From the NCBI RefSeq assembly GCF_029989365.1, contig NZ_JAPRAQ010000005.1, positions 248,001 to 312,000 of the forward strand: 64,000 bases of DNA, given 5' to 3'. Below the pieces are notes generated by a model. That model was not told where the DNA came from and did not search any database. It was given only the letters and a program-made list of their open reading frames with translations. A program made the translations under genes and the position numbers. Below are positions 47,283 through 57,420 of the stretch, piece by piece (the first letter of the stretch is position 1; each line of letters opens with the position of its first letter). Origin of the DNA: Bradyrhizobium sp. Arg816 (lineage in GTDB: Bacteria; Pseudomonadota; Alphaproteobacteria; Rhizobiales; Xanthobacteraceae).

Positions 47283-48303
47283 AGTCGCACTGGAAATGAG
47301 ACGAGTGACGGGGGCCCGTGATTTGGATCAAGGAGCCTGCACCTTGTGCGTCATCGTTGCGAACATTGTCGTTGTTCGAGGCAGGGGCAGACGAGTGGCG
47401 GAGTTCGTCCAGCGCACTCGTCCAGTCGCGAACACGAGCAACTTTGATAAAGGCGTCGAGCGCCGGCGAATACTGCCTCCCCGCCACGGCCAAAAGCCGC
47501 ACCTCTCGCCGGACGGGGTCGCCCTCAATTGGAATAGCGGTGAGCGACGGCAGTCTGGGAGCGTGCTCTGGCGCCAAGATGGCTCCAAAACCAGCGGATG
47601 CCATCTGCTGAAGATGCCCTTCCTGATCGCTCCTGTGCACAACTTTAGGGCCCGGATGGTCAGCAAAACAAGCGTGCTTGAATCGGCCTGCGACGTCGCA
47701 TCCGAGTCTTTCGAGAAATACCACCTCATGCAAGTCTTGGAGCGGGATAACGGTTCGCCCCGCCATCGGATGTTTCCGAGATAGAACGAGCACGCACCGC
47801 TCCTCGAAGAGCGGCCAGCGGTCGATACGTTCAGGTAGCTCCACGGCGTCACCGACGAGTGCAGCATTGATCTCGCCATCCAAAAGCATCGCAACGAGCC
47901 CGTTGGCATCCGCCTCGCGCAGATCGACCCGAAGGTCCGGCATGATCCTGGCGAGCTCCAGGAGCAATTCCGTAATGAGCGCGGCGGAGACGGACGGCAC
48001 CAGCCCGATCTTGAGCGGGGCGATTGTTTTCTTTTGATAGCCTCGCGCCTGAAGCCGTACGGCCTCCGCGGCAGCAAATATTTTCTCCAGCGTGGGCAAA
48101 ATCATCTTGCCCAGCTCGGTGAGCTGGGTGAGGTGACGTTCACGATGAATCAACGCGCCACCGAGTTCTTGCTCGAACTTTTGTATCGCCTTTGTCAGCG
48201 CCGGCTGGGTCACATTGCACTGCTCCGCGGCCCGCGTAAAATTGAGCGTCCTTGCTAGGGCTAGAAAATATCGCACCTGATAAAGCTGGAGTTGCATATT
48301 CAT
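47266..48303 (-). CDS. LysR-family transcriptional regulator, copy 2
   Basis: Near-identical to the gene at 29050-30030 (wHTH LQLYQVRYFLALARTLNFTR; same effector domain). The C-terminus is 19 residues longer: where copy 1 ends GAGSLI-TAA this one has CAA and reads on to 47266, overlapping the end of the thioredoxin-fold gene. ATG 48303. The duplicated block also covers about 180 bases upstream of the start, so the two probably bind the same operator. Confidence 0.85.
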   Translation of the reverse strand: MNMQLQLYQVRYFLALARTLNFTRAAEQCNVTQPALTKAIQKFEQELGGALIHRERHLTQLTELGKMILPTLEKIFAAAEAVRLQARGYQKKTIAPLKIGLVPSVSAALITELLLELARIMPDLRVDLREADANGLVAMLLDGEINAALVGDAVELPERIDRWPLFEERCVLVLSRKHPMAGRTVIPLQDLHEVVFLERLGCDVAGRFKHACFADHPGPKVVHRSDQEGHLQQMASAGFGAILAPEHAPRLPSLTAIPIEGDPVRREVRLLAVAGRQYSPALDAFIKVARVRDWTSALDELRHSSAPASNNDNVRNDDAQGAGSLIQITGPRHSSHFQCDSKGEA

Positions 48304-48775
48304 ACTCGAAAGATTTGCCGCGGTTCGGCGCGTTCCAGTTCGTTGCCATAGTACGCATCGATGGCCAAGCGGTCTGTCGCGGAGCTTCCGCGGAAGCAGA
48401 TATTGTGCGTCCGCTCGGAATTGTCGACTCGCGTCTTGCAGCGAGTGTTCTCACCGATGGTGTTTGCTATTAACGTCGCGGTTGTAGGCGAGACAGTTAA
48501 ATGTCAGGGTTCGCATCGGGATCGGCTCTGCCATCTTTTCATCAAGTGTTTTCTGCTCATTTAGGGATCTCCTAACGTCTCGGTTCTGGACGGTTGGAAT
48601 GGAGGCCGTGGGAAGCGCGGCGCGCTCACGCTTGTAAAAGAGGTTCCCAGCCTCCGCCCAGGCCGCCAGTCATGGCGAGCAAATGCCCACGGTCCTAGCC
48701 ATGAAGGAGCACCAAGATTTGCAATTGTCCTGTCTCAAGACTAGGACACCAGCTCAACCCGAGGGTCCGAAACAC

Positions 48776-49732
48776 ATGTCCGATAGTCCAGATCTTGCAT
48801 TGCCTCGATCCGATCTCGATGTGCTGATGGCAACCTTGGATGTCGACGTCATTGGGCTCATCGAGTGTTTGATCAGTCCAGGTTGGCGCCTGTCATTCGG
48901 GAGTGCGGTCGCGCCGGCTATCCACTACAATCTTTCCGGGACCGGACGAATGGTAGTGGGTGGCTTCTCCGCATTTCCTCTGTTACCTCACACACTTGTC
49001 ATCACACCGGCCAAGAAGCCGTTTCACATCGAAGTCGATGACCGCACAGCGGCCACGACAGTGAATGTGGTTGAAGCGCAATGGGATCCGCGCTTCGGCG
49101 AGCGTATTCAACGATTTGTCGCCGGGGACGTCGACCCAATGGTCATGCTGATCTGCGGGTACTTTCGCGCCACTTTCGGTTCGTCGATCGACCTCTTTGC
49201 GGGCCTTTCCACGCCGATTGTCGAGCGCTTCGAACCCGAAGATGAACTGGGGTCAAAGTTGCAGGCTGCGTTGGCAGAAATCAGCGGCCGGCAGGTTGGA
49301 ATGCAGGCGATGACGACCGCCATCCTGAAGCAGGTGCTCGTCACGCTGGTCCGTCGGAGCCTAAAGTCGACGAGCGTTTGGCTCGAACGCTTTTCTATTC
49401 TGAGTGACCGTCAAATCGCTGTTGCGTTTGCCGATATGTTGGCGCGACCATCGGCCGATCACTCCGTCGTGGCCTTGGCGCAGAAGGCCGGCTTGAGCCG
49501 ATCCGCATTCATGGCGCGCTTTGTGCGCGCGATAGGATGTTCGCCAATGGTCGCGCTCCGGCAAATTCGGATGAAGCGTGCAGCCGATATGCTCGCCGCG
49601 AAGACATCTTCTGTCGAGCAAATCGCGCGGGCGGTCGGTTATGGGAGCCGCAGCAGCTTTCTCCGAGCCTTTCGCCAAGTGCATGGATACTGCCCAGCAA
49701 AATCCGAGGGTGATGGACAGAACTCAGATTGA
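48776..49732 (+). CDS. AraC-family transcriptional regulator (cupin_6 sensor type)
   Basis: 318 residues. N-terminal cupin-type sensor (YNLSGTGRMVVGGFSAFPLL, PHTLVITPAKKPFHIEV) and a C-terminal AraC HTH pair: MLARPSADHSVVALAQKAGL-SRSAFMARFVRAIG and EQIARAVGYGSRSSFLRAFR. Start at ATG 48776 is chosen because the preceding 31 codons are not domain-like. It diverges from LysR copy 2 with about 470 bases between. Confidence 0.8.
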   Translation: MSDSPDLALPRSDLDVLMATLDVDVIGLIECLISPGWRLSFGSAVAPAIHYNLSGTGRMVVGGFSAFPLLPHTLVITPAKKPFHIEVDDRTAATTVNVVEAQWDPRFGERIQRFVAGDVDPMVMLICGYFRATFGSSIDLFAGLSTPIVERFEPEDELGSKLQAALAEISGRQVGMQAMTTAILKQVLVTLVRRSLKSTSVWLERFSILSDRQIAVAFADMLARPSADHSVVALAQKAGLSRSAFMARFVRAIGCSPMVALRQIRMKRAADMLAAKTSSVEQIARAVGYGSRSSFLRAFRQVHGYCPAKSEGDGQNSD

Positions 49733-49804
49733 AGATACGGCGCATGGTGACGGCAGCCGCAGTAGGCAAGGCCGCCGCGATGCGAATCGCGTCTGAATTC
49801 AGGA

Positions 49805-50050
49805 CTATGATAGATAGTTGTCGGATAGATAGTTACGGGACATTTCCTCTATCCGGCGGCGACGGGATCCTCTGACTAATTCGCAGTATGCGTTTGAGGC
49901 TGCTGTGCTTCCTGTGCTGCCCGCGCGCGGCACGGTGGCTCGGCGCAATAGCTTCCATCCTTGTCGAGCGGCCGCGCGTGCTCGGGCGGCCAAATGAACC
50001 TCACGATCGGACGCCGCCGACGAAATTAGAAACTCCCTTTGGACATGCAT
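49805..50050 (-). CDS. small hypothetical protein, intact copy of a repeated ORF
   Basis: 81 codons from ATG 50050: MHVQREFLISSAASDREVHL then AARARAAARQGWKLLRRATV and a basic C-terminus. The same start (MHAKTEFQISPAASDREVHW) occurs in the repeat at 27299-27436, where the frame is broken. Conservation at the amino-acid level while the DNA has diverged suggests it is or was translated. A 15-base tandem repeat (GATAGATAGTT units, 49809-49838) overlaps the 3' end. Function unknown. Confidence 0.35.
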   Translation of the reverse strand: MHVQREFLISSAASDREVHLAARARAAARQGWKLLRRATVPRAGSTGSTAASNAYCELVRGSRRRRIEEMSRNYLSDNYLS

Positions 50051-50462
50051 TCTTTCGGTGGACTACGGGATTGTACGCATCGCGCGTGAAGGAGGTTGCT
50101 CACGCTCATTGAGGCTAACGCAGAAGGAACCTGCAGATCAGGGTGGAGGACGCTAAACTGCTCGAGCCAACGAGAGAAAGCCTTGCCGACGACCTTCCGT
50201 GAGCCGCCGGCGAGCTGTCGTCGAGAGCACCGGCCGCGATGATTGTGTTGTCATCTGCCTCACCACGCGATGGAGATGTCGAAACTCTGGGCGCCCACTG
50301 AACATCGAAACGATAACCGACAGTAATTTGTGAGATCGTCTCTGGTGTGATGCAATACTCATCGGCTTGCAGACGCTCCAATGGCAAAGTCCTTCGTCTC
50401 GAGCCGCAGTCGGAAGCGAGCGGATTCCCGGCTTTCGGGCTGGCTTCGAGGAGATCGGAAAG
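50051..50462. other. upstream region of the cytochrome c maturation operon
   Basis: No credible gene. The ccm promoter presumably lies here; I cannot point to specific boxes. Confidence 0.4.
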
Positions 50463-51233
50463 TTGAAGTTGAGCGTCACCGCCTACAGCAATCCTGGTAA
50501 TTTCTTGCGTATCGCCGCAAAGCTGTTGCCTTGGCTTTGGGGGGCGACAGCCTTCGCCTTCGCGCTTGGTCTCTTTGGAACATTCGACGCGCCACCCGAC
50601 TACCAGCAAGGCGAGACCGCGCGCATCATGTACATCCACGTCCCCGCCGCCTGGACAGCAATGCTTGCCTACACGCTCATGGCGACGTCTGCGCTCGGAT
50701 CCTTGGTTTGGCGTCACCCACTTGCCGATGCAGCACAAAAGGCGGCTGCGCCGCTTGGCGCAGCTTTCACCTTCATCTGCCTCGTCACGGGCGCCCTGTG
50801 GGGCAAACCAATGTGGGGCACATACTGGGTCTGGGACGCTCGTCTCACCTCTGTGTTGGTTCTGTTTCTCATCTATCTCGGTCTGATTGCGCTCTGGCAA
50901 ACGATCGAGGACCCGAGTAGGGCGGGACGAGCAGTCTCGATCATGACCTTGGTGGGCTTCATCAACATCCCGATCGTGAAGTTCTCGGTTGATTGGTGGA
51001 ATACTCTCCACCAGCCCGCTTCGGTGTTCCGAATGGAAGGCTCGGCGATCGCTGGCTCGATGTTATGGCCGCTAATCGCTATGGCGCTCGCATACACGCT
51101 TTTGTTCGCGACCCTCCACATAATGGCGATCCGTAATGAGATCATGCGACGCCGCGCCCGGCGCCTTGCAATCACGTTGGCGGCCGTGGGCGAATCCGCG
51201 ATGGCTAGCATGCCGCCCGCCGAAGCGTCCTGA
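50463..51233 (+). CDS. ccmC: heme exporter subunit CcmC
   Basis: 256 residues, six membrane helices. The periplasmic heme-handling WWD motif is seen as GKPMWGTYWVWDARLTSVLV, and His residues flank it (MYIHVPAAWTAM; SVDWWNTLHQPASVF). CcmC presents heme to CcmE in cytochrome c maturation system I. TTG 50463 follows GGAGATCGG; longer frames have no family N-terminus. It is the first gene of a tight run: ccmD begins seven bases after it. Confidence 0.9.
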   Translation: MKLSVTAYSNPGNFLRIAAKLLPWLWGATAFAFALGLFGTFDAPPDYQQGETARIMYIHVPAAWTAMLAYTLMATSALGSLVWRHPLADAAQKAAAPLGAAFTFICLVTGALWGKPMWGTYWVWDARLTSVLVLFLIYLGLIALWQTIEDPSRAGRAVSIMTLVGFINIPIVKFSVDWWNTLHQPASVFRMEGSAIAGSMLWPLIAMALAYTLLFATLHIMAIRNEIMRRRARRLAITLAAVGESAMASMPPAEAS

Positions 51234-51240
51234 GCAGATC

Positions 51241-51396
51241 ATGGTGCAGCATGGCGGAGTCATCATGGCGGCGTTTCTGGTGACGGGCATCGTTCTGACC
51301 GGAATGATCGCGGCGGTCTTCATCGACCATCGCGCTCAGCTCCGCACCTTGCGTCGTCTACTACCTGAACTCTCGGATCGGCGCAGATGCGTATGA
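51241..51396 (+). CDS. ccmD: CcmD, small heme exporter subunit
   Basis: 51 residues with one membrane helix (GVIMAAFLVTGIVLTGMIAA) and a basic cytoplasmic tail (HRAQLRTLRRL). Size, topology and position between ccmC and ccmG identify CcmD, which helps release holo-CcmE from CcmABC. The end overlaps the start of the next gene by ten bases. Confidence 0.75.
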   Translation: MVQHGGVIMAAFLVTGIVLTGMIAAVFIDHRAQLRTLRRLLPELSDRRRCV

Positions 51397-52016
51397 GCAA
51401 AATCCCAGCCTCGGTTCACTTCCCAGCGAGCGTTGCGGTCCCTCGACGCGCACTGGCGCGCCTGCGAGTGATAATCCCGCTTCTGGTATTCTTTGGAATT
51501 GCGGCATTACTCTTGGTGCGGCTTGGCTCCGGAGACCCATCGCTCGTGCCCTCGGCTCTGATCGGCAAGCCAGCACCGCAGTTTGCGCTGGAGCCCCTCG
51601 ATGGGCTTTCGACGTCCGGTCCACCAGGCTTGTCGAGCGCCGATCTGCGGAGAGGACACGTGACCATCGTGAACGTGTTCGCGTCATGGTGTGCTGAGTG
51701 CCGGGAAGAACACGGGGCCCTGATGGCATTGGCGAGCGACCGGACGCTGCAGCGACGGGGGGTGGAGCTTACTGGCATCGTTTACAAGGACGATCCCAGA
51801 AACGCGCTAGCCTATCTCACAGCCAACCGGAATCCCTTCGCACAGGTTGGCACTGACCGGTCCGGCCGAACGGGGATCGATTTCGGCGTCTATGGCGTCC
51901 CCGAGACTTACGTGATCAAGGGCGATGGCACAATCGCCTACAAGCTGGTAGGTGGCATCTCGGAAGCAAATCGACCTGCTTTGATGACCGCAATTGCCGA
52001 AGCAGAGCGTCCATGA
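51387..52016 (+). CDS. ccmG: thiol:disulfide interchange protein CcmG/DsbE
   Basis: 209 residues: N-terminal membrane anchor (LRVIIPLLVFFGIAALLLV) and a periplasmic thioredoxin fold with FASWCAECREEHGAL (the WCxxC site) and the cis-Pro motif GVYGVPETYVIKGDG. It keeps apocytochrome CxxCH cysteines reduced. ATG 51387 overlaps ccmD. Confidence 0.9.
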   Translation: MRMSKIPASVHFPASVAVPRRALARLRVIIPLLVFFGIAALLLVRLGSGDPSLVPSALIGKPAPQFALEPLDGLSTSGPPGLSSADLRRGHVTIVNVFASWCAECREEHGALMALASDRTLQRRGVELTGIVYKDDPRNALAYLTANRNPFAQVGTDRSGRTGIDFGVYGVPETYVIKGDGTIAYKLVGGISEANRPALMTAIAEAERP

Positions 52017-52231
52017 CGACTGCCTTGCAGGCTCCCCATCCCCGCCCGATGGATGCAAGAAGGTGTTTTATTGCCTCGGCGGCATGGAATTCCATCGACT
52101 CAAATAATTCAAGAGTGAGCGATCAGACCATGGAATTGGCACACTCAGGCGCAGTCCGATTGTCAAGGGCGGCGAATGTCCGACGACGTGGTGCGTTACG
52201 CAGTGGCAAAAACGGGCGGAGGCCTTGAAAC

Positions 52232-52930
52232 GTGCTTTGGGCGGTCTTTGCAATGATGACGTCCGCGGTCGTGCTGGCGCTGACTCGGTCGCTCTCTGAG
52301 CGGTGCGAGGGCCTTGGTGCTCACGATGTCGATGTCGCCTTCTACCGAGGCCTTCTGGCTGAGGCCGATGATGACGTCCGTTGTGGACTGGTAGCACCCG
52401 AGGATGCCGTGGCAACGCGTTCCGAGATCGGGCGCCGGCTGCTCGTGTCACTTAACTCGGCGTCGGAGGTGCGGCCGCGTTTGTCGTGGCGCTGGCAGTC
52501 AAGACGCATCGTTGCAGCCTTGGCGATCGTCCTAGTGCTGCCACTCGTCGGGCTCGCGTCGTACCTTAAAGTCGGCGCTCCCAGCCAGCCTGACATGCCG
52601 ATCGCCTCGAGGCGCAGGGGCGGTGACGTCACCCTCGCTGCCGCCGTTCCTGACATCCACGCCGGCCAAACTTGGTCTGACATCGCAGCGCTTGCTCCTG
52701 AGCAGCGGAGCGACGCGATCCGCGGGATGGTAGGAGGGCTAGCCGAGAATCTCTCGAAGAATGGCCATGACCTTCAGGGATGGCTGCAACTGATTAGGTC
52801 TTACGACGTATTGGGTGAACGCCAAAAGGCCGAGGCGGCCGTCGCAAGCGCACGTTCCCAGTTAGCAGACGATGCGGAAGCGCCGGCACGCATCGACGAA
52901 CTCGTCAGGCAGCTCGGTTTGAAGGGATAG
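52232..52930 (+). CDS. ccmI: cytochrome c maturation protein CcmI (short)
   Basis: 232 residues: N-terminal membrane segment (LWAVFAMMTSAVVLALTRSL), the conserved FYRGLLAEADDDVRCGLV region, a second helix (IVAALAIVLVLPLVGLASYL) and one TPR-like unit (DLQGWLQLIRSYDVLGERQK AEAAV). The periplasmic TPR part is much shorter than in usual CcmI/CycH, so apocytochrome binding may be limited or specialised. GTG 52232 follows GGAGG. The 215 bases before it contain nothing recognisable. Confidence 0.8.
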   Translation: MLWAVFAMMTSAVVLALTRSLSERCEGLGAHDVDVAFYRGLLAEADDDVRCGLVAPEDAVATRSEIGRRLLVSLNSASEVRPRLSWRWQSRRIVAALAIVLVLPLVGLASYLKVGAPSQPDMPIASRRRGGDVTLAAAVPDIHAGQTWSDIAALAPEQRSDAIRGMVGGLAENLSKNGHDLQGWLQLIRSYDVLGERQKAEAAVASARSQLADDAEAPARIDELVRQLGLKG

Positions 52931-52933
52931 ACC

Positions 52934-53386
52934 TTGACCAGAAAAGGCGCGCGGCTCGCTATCATCAACGCAGCAGGCTTCACTTTGGCCATCGCGGTCG
53001 GGCTCATCCTGTTTGCGTTACGCGAAAGTATCGTTTTCTTCTACGGGCCGACCGAGATGGCCGAAAGGGCGCCGCCGCGAGGAACACATCTGCGTATCGG
53101 CGGCCTGGTGAAACGTGGCTCACTTACCCGCGATGGATCGTCGACTGTCGTCTTCGCGGTGACCGACCTGAAGCACGACATCAAGGTCAGCTACACTGGA
53201 TTGCTGCCGGATCTCTTCCGCGAAGGACAGGGCGTCGTGGCCGAGGGCACGGTGGAGGGACCGGATCTTTTTCATGCTGATACCGTGCTCGCCAAACACG
53301 ACGAGCGATACATGCCCAAGGACGTAGCCGACAAACTCAAGCAACAAGGCGCTTGGAGCAACGAAAGATCCGCGCGAGCGGAATAG
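52934..53386 (+). CDS. ccmE: heme chaperone CcmE
   Basis: 150 residues: one N-terminal helix (AAGFTLAIAVGLILFALRES) and an OB-fold domain (LRIGGLVKRGSLTRDGSSTV, VSYTGLLPDLFREGQGVVAE). The heme-binding His is in VLAKHDERYMP, with the usual Tyr after it. TTG start at 52934, four bases after the ccmI stop. Confidence 0.9.
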   Translation: MTRKGARLAIINAAGFTLAIAVGLILFALRESIVFFYGPTEMAERAPPRGTHLRIGGLVKRGSLTRDGSSTVVFAVTDLKHDIKVSYTGLLPDLFREGQGVVAEGTVEGPDLFHADTVLAKHDERYMPKDVADKLKQQGAWSNERSARAE

Positions 53387-53427
53387 CGCCGCGCTCCACG
53401 AAACATTGCTGCCGATGGGACCGAAGG

Positions 53428-55425
53428 ATGATCGTCGAAACCGGACATTACGCGCTTGCTTTGGCTCTCGCAGTCGCGCTGCTTCAGTCAGTTCTGCCGT
53501 TCTGGGGGACCCGCAGTGATGATTCTAGAATCGCATCCACTGCAGTCCCTGCCGCAATCACCCAGTTCCTTTTGCTGGGCTATGCCTTCGCGGCACTGAC
53601 TTACGCCCATGTGGTGTCCGACTTCAGTCTCGTGACAGTCGCCGAGAACTCGCTCACGACCAAACCACTTGTATACAAAATCGCGGGCGTTTGGGGCAAT
53701 CATGAGGGATCAATGCTGCTTTGGGTTCTGATCCTCGCGGCCTTCGGAGCGACCGTGGCGATTCTCGGGCGCGGCATGGCGAACGAATTGCGAGCTAATA
53801 CGCTAGCAGTCCAGGGCTGGATCTCCCTTGCGTTCCTCTGCTTCATCCTGTTCACCTCCGATCCCTTCGGGCGACACTTTCCGGCGCCTTTTGAAGGCCA
53901 GGACCTCAATCCGCTGCTACAAGACCTGGGCCTCGCGATACACCCGCCGCTCCTTTACCTCGGTTATGTCGGTTTCTCGATCGTGTTCTCGTTCGCGGTG
54001 GCGGCGCTGATAAGCGGCCGACTAGACGCCACTTGGGCTCGCTACGTTCGGCCTTGGGTACTGATTGCCTGGATCTTTCTGACGCTTGGCATCGCCATGG
54101 GCTCGTACTGGGCCTACTATACTTTAGGCTGGGGCGGGTTCTGGTTCTGGGATCCAGTCGAGAACGCGTCGCTTATGCCCTGGCTTGCGGGTACAGCGCT
54201 TCTGCATTCGGCCGCCGTCATGGAGAAGCGCGAAGCCCTCAAGATCTGGACGCTGTTCCTGGCGATAGTTACATTCTCGCTATCGCTGCTCGGCACATTC
54301 CTCGTGCGCTCAGGGGTGCTGACCTCCGTTCATTCCTTCGCCAGCGACCCGGCGCGCGGCGTATTCATCTTGGTCATCCTGACTGTGTTCATCGGCGGCT
54401 CCCTCGCGCTTTATGCCTGGCGAGCGCCTTCCCTGAGCCAGCGTAGTCTGTTCGCTCCTGTGTCACGCGAGAGCGCGCTCGCCGTTAACAACCTGCTGCT
54501 CACCACCTGCTGTGCTACGGTCTTGACCGGCACGCTCTACCCGCTCGCGCTTGAGGCTCTGACCGGGGAGAAGATCTCGGTCGGCGCACCGTTCTTTAAT
54601 TTAACGCTCGGTCCGCTAGTGGCGCTGATCGTGCTCCTGATACCGCTCGGTCAGTCGCTCGCCTGGAAGCGTGGCGACCTGCTCGGTGCGGCGCAACGGG
54701 TGACGGTCGCGGCCTTGGGTGGCCTTGTTGTCGCCCTTGTGCTCGTTGCTATCATCCAAGGCGGCCCTGTCCTCGCCGCGGTCGGTCTCGGTCTCTCCGT
54801 CTACCTCATCGTTGGTTCGTTCGCCGATGTAGCGTCGCGTATCTGGGCACGTGGGCAGCCCGCTCGAGTGATGTTCGCCCGCGCGGTCGGGCTACCGCGC
54901 TCCGCCTGGGGGGCGGCGATCGTTCACGCTGGCTTTGGCGTGACACTCATGGGCTTGGCGGCGACCGGTTGGGGTGTGGAGCGGATCGCGACCGTCAAGC
55001 TAGGCCAGGGGATTGATCTCGGCCCCTATCAAGCCACCATCGAGAATCTTCGATCGCGGCAGGGTCCGAACTATTCCGAAGTCCTAGCCTATACGGTCAT
55101 CAGCCGGGGCGGCGGCGCCGTGGCTACCGTCGAGCCCGCCAAACGCAGCTTTCCCGCGCGACAGACCACCGTCACGGAGGCAGGCATCGTGACGCTGGGT
55201 TTTGGCCAGATCTACATTTCGCTCGGGGACCAGCACGCGGATGGTTCGATCGACGCGCGCATGTTCTGGAAGCCGCTTGTGACAGCCATCTGGATCGGCG
55301 CAGTCATTATGGCGTTCGGGGGGATCGTGTCGCTGTCCGATAGACGCTTCAGAATCGGCTTCACGCGCCGCGCGGCTCGCGTCCGCGCCATCGCCAACCC
55401 CGCAGCGCCGGAGCCCGCCGAATGA
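53428..55425 (+). CDS. ccmF: cytochrome c heme lyase subunit CcmF
   Basis: 665 residues with about 14-15 membrane helices. WWD-type heme motif: [20 protein letters not shown] followed by ENASLMPWL; further family blocks [20 protein letters not shown] and [18 protein letters not shown]-terminal periplasmic domain up to [14 protein letters not shown]. CcmF with CcmH attaches heme to apocytochrome. ATG 53428 chosen on the family N-terminus; the longer frame runs over ccmE. Confidence 0.92.
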   Translation: MIVETGHYALALALAVALLQSVLPFWGTRSDDSRIASTAVPAAITQFLLLGYAFAALTYAHVVSDFSLVTVAENSLTTKPLVYKIAGVWGNHEGSMLLWVLILAAFGATVAILGRGMANELRANTLAVQGWISLAFLCFILFTSDPFGRHFPAPFEGQDLNPLLQDLGLAIHPPLLYLGYVGFSIVFSFAVAALISGRLDATWARYVRPWVLIAWIFLTLGIAMGSYWAYYTLGWGGFWFWDPVENASLMPWLAGTALLHSAAVMEKREALKIWTLFLAIVTFSLSLLGTFLVRSGVLTSVHSFASDPARGVFILVILTVFIGGSLALYAWRAPSLSQRSLFAPVSRESALAVNNLLLTTCCATVLTGTLYPLALEALTGEKISVGAPFFNLTLGPLVALIVLLIPLGQSLAWKRGDLLGAAQRVTVAALGGLVVALVLVAIIQGGPVLAAVGLGLSVYLIVGSFADVASRIWARGQPARVMFARAVGLPRSAWGAAIVHAGFGVTLMGLAATGWGVERIATVKLGQGIDLGPYQATIENLRSRQGPNYSEVLAYTVISRGGGAVATVEPAKRSFPARQTTVTEAGIVTLGFGQIYISLGDQHADGSIDARMFWKPLVTAIWIGAVIMAFGGIVSLSDRRFRIGFTRRAARVRAIANPAAPEPAE

Positions 55426-55898
55426 CTTCGCTTCGTCGCATTCTCCTGCTTTCGATCGTACTCGCAGGCCTCGCGCCCAGCTTGGCAAGGGCGGTGCAGC
55501 CGGACGAGGTCCTGCCCGACCCAAAACTTGAGGCGCGCGCGCGGGCTATTTCAGCCGGGCTGCGCTGCCTGGTGTGCCAAAATCAGTCGATCGACGATTC
55601 GAACGCAGAGCTCGCGCGGGATCTCCGACTGCTAGTGCGCGAACGCCTTAATCTCGGCGAGAGCGACGAACAGGTCGGCGCCTTTCTGGTGAAGCGTTAC
55701 GGGAACTTTATCCTGCTGAAACCACCGCTCGATTTGGATACCGCCTTCCTCTGGGGAATGCCGCCTTTGGTGCTCGTAGCGGGCGGGATCGCTCTCCTGT
55801 TCGGTTTGCGCCGCCTGCAGTCCACGCCGGCGACGCCCTTAAGCCAAGCCGAGCGGGATCGGCTCGCGGCTGTATTAGACGCTGATACTCCGCTGTAG
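55422..55898 (+). CDS. ccmH: cytochrome c maturation protein CcmH
   Basis: 158 residues: signal peptide ([20 protein letters not shown]), the redox motif [20 protein letters not shown], and a C-terminal helix ([20 protein letters not shown]). It overlaps the ccmF stop (ATGA). No CcmI-like extension is fused, in line with the separate ccmI. Confidence 0.9.
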   Translation: MTSLRRILLLSIVLAGLAPSLARAVQPDEVLPDPKLEARARAISAGLRCLVCQNQSIDDSNAELARDLRLLVRERLNLGESDEQVGAFLVKRYGNFILLKPPLDLDTAFLWGMPPLVLVAGGIALLFGLRRLQSTPATPLSQAERDRLAAVLDADTPL

Positions 55899-55994
55899 GC
55901 ATTTCCTGATGGTCAAGCGGTCTTAGCTGCGGAGGTGTTCGGAGTCGTTCCAAGGCTGCGCCCCCTGAGCAAACTCTTTCCTCTGCATCTCTCG

Positions 55995-56657
55995 TCATTC
56001 TCCCGCGCCGCGGAGTGCTGCGGCTGCGGCGATTGGTGCGAGGGCGACGGATGCGAGTCCGAGCGCGCAAAGGATCAGGAAGGGCGTCAGAAAGGGCACT
56101 GTGCCACTCTGCGCCGCGGAGACACCGAAGATCAGCACCGGTACGGCTAGTGGCACGACGAGGATCGACAACAAGAGACCGCCGCGCCGAAGCGTGACGG
56201 TAAGGGCTGCACCGATTGCTCCCAGAAAGGTGAAAGTCGGCGTACCCACCAACAACGTCGCTGGCACCGCCCAGAGCGCCGGGCCGTCCAAGTCCAACAT
56301 CAGGCCAAACAAAGGCGAGAGCAAAGCGAGGGGCAGCCCCGTGACGGACCAGTGGGCCACGCACTTCAACAGAACAATGAGTTCTAGGGGCGCCGGCGAC
56401 AGCAACATCTGGTCCAGCGAACCGTCCTCGTGATCCGCCTGGAACAGACGGTCAAGGCCCAATAGAGTCGCGAGGAGCGCCGCTATCCACAGAATGGCTG
56501 GACCGATGCGCGACAGCAAGCGCAAGTCAGGTCCGATCGCGAAAGGTACGACCGTCACGAGACTGAGGAAGAAGACCAGACCGAGAACCCCGCCTCCACC
56601 GATGCGGCGCGCCAGCATGAGGTCACGAAGAAAAACGAGGAGGAGAATACGGGTCAT
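55995..56657 (-). CDS. ccmB: heme exporter permease CcmB
   Basis: 220 residues with six hydrophobic helices. Typical start (TRILLLVFLRDLMLARRIGG), LDRLFQADHEDGSLDQMLLS (conserved cytoplasmic loop) and LLSILVVPLAVPVLIFGVSA. The gene is opposite to ccmCDGIEFH and converges on ccmH. It lies downstream of ccmA on the same strand. ATG 56657 preferred over a start seven codons earlier. Confidence 0.9.
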   Translation of the reverse strand: MTRILLLVFLRDLMLARRIGGGGVLGLVFFLSLVTVVPFAIGPDLRLLSRIGPAILWIAALLATLLGLDRLFQADHEDGSLDQMLLSPAPLELIVLLKCVAHWSVTGLPLALLSPLFGLMLDLDGPALWAVPATLLVGTPTFTFLGAIGAALTVTLRRGGLLLSILVVPLAVPVLIFGVSAAQSGTVPFLTPFLILCALGLASVALAPIAAAAALRGAGE

Positions 56658-56787
56658 GGCCCCCATCCAGCGTCGCAATCGCGTCGAGACAGCTCCTTGG
56701 AAATCGAAAGAGCGGCATGACCTCTTCTCTCCCGACTTTGAGACAGGCGGCTACGGAGGTGCGCGCCGGACCCCAACGGGACGACCT

Positions 56788-57420
56788 TCACCTCGCTTCG
56801 AGCCTGACTTGGATTGTCCCCGGTAGACCGAGTTGTTCGTGGGTTGCGGCGAGCATCAATCCTCCGCTTCCGATATGGTCGGCGACAACAGCCTTCAGCA
56901 AGGCGCGTGCATGTCGGTCGAGTGCGGTTAGCGGTTCGTCGAGCAGCCATAGAGGGCGATCGGTAGTCAGGAGCCGGGCCAATGCGACGCGGCGGCGCTG
57001 TCCCGCGGAGAGATAGCCGACAGGCAGATCGAGAACGTGGGCTAACTCCATGCGGTCCAGCGCCTCTAACGGGGTTAGCCGACCTCGCCCTAAAAGTCCC
57101 CGGCCGATGTCGAGGTTTTCGCGGGCTGTCAACGCCGATTTCAGCCCGTCGAGATGGCCTACGTAGTGGATGCGCTCCGCCAGAAGCGCCGAATCCGTGG
57201 CTTCGGACTCCACCCATGATATACGGCCGGATCCCAGCGGCAAGAAACCGGCGATCGCACGCAAGAGTGTGGATTTGCCTACGCCATTGGGACCCGTCAC
57301 TTCGGCGATTTCGCCCGAGCCCAGTCGCAAAGACACCCCACCGAAAACCACGCGCTCGCCGCGCGCGACGGACAGATTCTCGAGCAGGAGATAGCACCGC
57401 TGCGCAATATCCATTTTCAT
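56788..57420 (-). CDS. ccmA: heme exporter ATPase CcmA
   Basis: 210-residue ABC ATPase: Walker A GPNGVGKSTLLRAI, signature LSAGQRRRVALARLL, Walker B LWLLDEPLTALD, and a late His in AATHEQLGL. With CcmB and CcmC it releases holo-CcmE. Shorter intergenic spacing to ccmB (130 bases) than to hemA (460 bases). Confidence 0.9.
   Translation of the reverse strand: MKMDIAQRCYLLLENLSVARGERVVFGGVSLRLGSGEIAEVTGPNGVGKSTLLRAIAGFLPLGSGRISWVESEATDSALLAERIHYVGHLDGLKSALTARENLDIGRGLLGRGRLTPLEALDRMELAHVLDLPVGYLSAGQRRRVALARLLTTDRPLWLLDEPLTALDRHARALLKAVVADHIGSGGLMLAATHEQLGLPGTIQVRLEAR

Noticed and set aside
50115..51011. 298-codon minus-strand open frame
   Set aside because: It is antisense to ccmC, whose family membership is certain.
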